Assembly: GCA_020848855.1 (NCBI GenBank)
Contig: JADLHH010000600.1
Location: 1 to 6,543, forward strand
DNA: 6,543 nucleotides
Direction of reading: 5' to 3'
DNA from: Anaerolineae bacterium
Lineage (GTDB): Bacteria > Chloroflexota > Anaerolineae > Aggregatilineales > Phototrophicaceae
Part shown: piece after piece, positions 5,304-6,543 of the stretch
Position numbering within the stretch: the first letter of the stretch is position 1
Layout of the letters: each line of letters begins with the position of its first letter
Position numbers and translations under genes: made by a program
The notes under the pieces: model-generated
Seen by the model: only the letters and a program-made list of their open reading frames with translations
What the model was told of the DNA's origin: nothing
Databases searched by the model: none

Positions 5304-6543
5304 ATGCTCCTGTTTCACAACGGCATCATTCATACGATGGACCCCGCCCAGCCGACGACCGAGCTGGTACTGGTCAACGACGACGGGCGTATCGCCTACG
5401 TAGGCGATCTCGGCGATCTGACGACCGTGCCGCCGATCAGGCGCGTCAACCTGAACGGGCGCACGCTGATCCCCGGCTTCAACGACGCGCACGTTCATAT
5501 CTGGAAGCTCGGCTTGCTGCTGACCGTGCAGGTCGATGCGCGCAAATCGGTCGCGCCGGATATCCCCGCCATCGTCAGGCGCTTCGCCGAGCGCGCCGCA
5601 CAGACGCCGCCGGGAGTGTGGCTGACCGGGCGCGGCTACAACGAAGCCGACCTGCCCGAAGGTCGCCACCTCACCCGCGCCGACCTCGACGCCGCCAGCA
5701 TGGATCACCCGATTGCTCTGACGCGCACCTGCGGGCACATGATCGTTGCTAACAGCCGCGCGCTCGAACGGGCGGGCATCACCGCCAGCACGCCCAACCC
5801 GCCCGGCGGGGTGATCGTCCGCGACGAACACGGCGAGCCGACCGGCTTGCTTCAGGAGACGGCGATGGGGCTGCTCAACATCCCCACCCCGGACGACGAA
5901 ACGCTGGCACGTGCGATCCGCGAGGCGAATTATCATCAACTGCGGCTCGGCATCACCAGCGCCACCGACCCGCTGCTGACGCCCGATCACCTGCGCGTCT
6001 ACCGCCAACTAGAAGCCGACGGCGATCTGGCGGTGCGGGTGAACGGCTTGCCGATCCGCCGCCCGGACGCTGCCGAGAAGATCACCTACCCGCTGCCGGA
6101 AAAGTACGTCAGCGACACGCTGCGCGTCGACACGGTGAAATTCTTCGCCGACGGCGGCTTGAGCGGGGCGACCGCCGCCATCCGCCAGCCGTACAAGATC
6201 ACCGAGGGTCACGGCGTGCTGCGGTTTGAGCGCGACGAGCTGCTCCAACTGATGTGGGAAGCCCACGACGCCGGTTTCCGCATCGCGACGCACGCCATCG
6301 GCGACCGCGCGCTCGATCAGGTGATCGACGTGTACGAGACGCTGCACGCGCACAAGCCGGGAACGGGACTGCGCCACCGCATCGAGCATCTCGGCTTGCC
6401 GGAATGGGAGCACCTGTATCGACTGAAAAAAATGGATGTGATCGCTGTACCGCAGACGGTCTTTCTGCCCGCGCTTGGCAGCGCGTTCCGGCGCTACCTG
6501 CCGGACAGCTACTTCGACCACTGCTACCCCGTCCGCGCCATGC
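5304..6543 (+). CDS. YtcJ-type metal-dependent amidohydrolase (C-terminus off window)
   Basis: The frame is open from ATG 5304 to the right edge (413 codons plus one base) without a stop. Family members are usually over 500 residues, so the C-terminal part is missing. An in-frame TAA at 5292-5294 makes 5304 the first start; GGAG is rather far (13 bases) and AAGAG (5293-5297) is nearer but weak. The protein has the amidohydrolase-3/YtcJ layout. A short N-terminal beta-sandwich leads into L-I-P-G-F-N-D-A-H-V-H (metal ligands His63 and His65). Then come T-C-G-H-M-I-V-A-N-S-R-A-L, G-L-L-Q-E-T-A-M, V-K-F-F-A-D-G-G (Lys279), T-H-A-I-G-D-R-A-L-D (His330) and R-I-E-H (His362). Relatives hydrolyse C-N bonds, for example N-substituted formamide deformylase, but most have no known substrate. 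It has no signal peptide and so is cytoplasmic. It diverges from the PLAT-like gene across 136 bases, and no neighbour hints at its substrate. Confidence 0.92.
   Translation, partial: MLLFHNGIIHTMDPAQPTTELVLVNDDGRIAYVGDLGDLTTVPPIRRVNLNGRTLIPGFNDAHVHIWKLGLLLTVQVDARKSVAPDIPAIVRRFAERAAQTPPGVWLTGRGYNEADLPEGRHLTRADLDAASMDHPIALTRTCGHMIVANSRALERAGITASTPNPPGGVIVRDEHGEPTGLLQETAMGLLNIPTPDDETLARAIREANYHQLRLGITSATDPLLTPDHLRVYRQLEADGDLAVRVNGLPIRRPDAAEKITYPLPEKYVSDTLRVDTVKFFADGGLSGATAAIRQPYKITEGHGVLRFERDELLQLMWEAHDAGFRIATHAIGDRALDQVIDVYETLHAHKPGTGLRHRIEHLGLPEWEHLYRLKKMDVIAVPQTVFLPALGSAFRRYLPDSYFDHCYPVRAM

Noticed and set aside
4760..5752. 330-codon plus-strand frame crossing from the PLAT-like gene into the amidohydrolase
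   Set aside because: It is antisense to one gene and out of frame with the other, crosses the divergent promoter region, and has no plausible ribosome binding site or domain.
5232..6521. Two abutting minus-strand frames (5232-6008 and 6009-6521) antisense to the amidohydrolase
   Set aside because: The plus strand carries an uninterrupted YtcJ-type protein with all expected motifs across the same span; the antisense translations show none, and their end-to-end arrangement is a by-product of high GC at third positions.

Overview
This is a GC-rich bacterial chromosomal window with five protein-coding genes, two of which run off its edges. The style suggests the Chloroflexota, probably Anaerolineae or a related environmental lineage. 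The signs are two secreted proteins built from beta-sandwich repeats, Pro/Thr-rich linkers and an SH3b-type domain, and an intergenic palindrome with GTAGGGGCACG / CGTGCCCCTAC arms of a kind I associate with such genomes. That placement is inference; there is no rRNA or marker gene here. I see no tRNA, rRNA, CRISPR array, insertion sequence or phage gene.

Layout. Left block, minus strand: an MFS drug-exporter-like transporter (992-2275) is followed 77 bases downstream by a secreted protein with two PPC-like beta-sandwich domains (1-914, C-terminus outside the window). Their order and spacing suggest one transcript. Centre, plus strand: a complete class III PLP-dependent aminotransferase (2452-3783), most like the taurine/omega-amino-acid:2-oxoglutarate group. 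It diverges from the transporter across 176 bases that hold a plausible promoter for each direction. It converges on the next gene across a 76-base gap filled mostly by a perfect 11-bp inverted repeat. Right block: a minus-strand secreted protein with two tandem PLAT-like repeats and a C-terminal SH3b domain (3860-5167). Across a 136-base divergent gap lies a plus-strand YtcJ-type metal-dependent amidohydrolase (5304 to the right edge, C-terminus missing).

How they work together: nothing shows that the five genes form one pathway. The aminotransferase and amidohydrolase are cytoplasmic catabolic-type enzymes and the two secreted proteins look like surface or extracellular binding proteins. 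The alternating strands (-,-,+,-,+) point to four separate transcription units. I find no convincing new multi-gene system. The most interesting items are the duplicated Cys-paired PLAT-like secreted protein with its slippage-prone 12-bp repeat, the REP-like palindrome between convergent genes, and the unusual start region of the transporter. No stretch over 300 bases lacks a gene.
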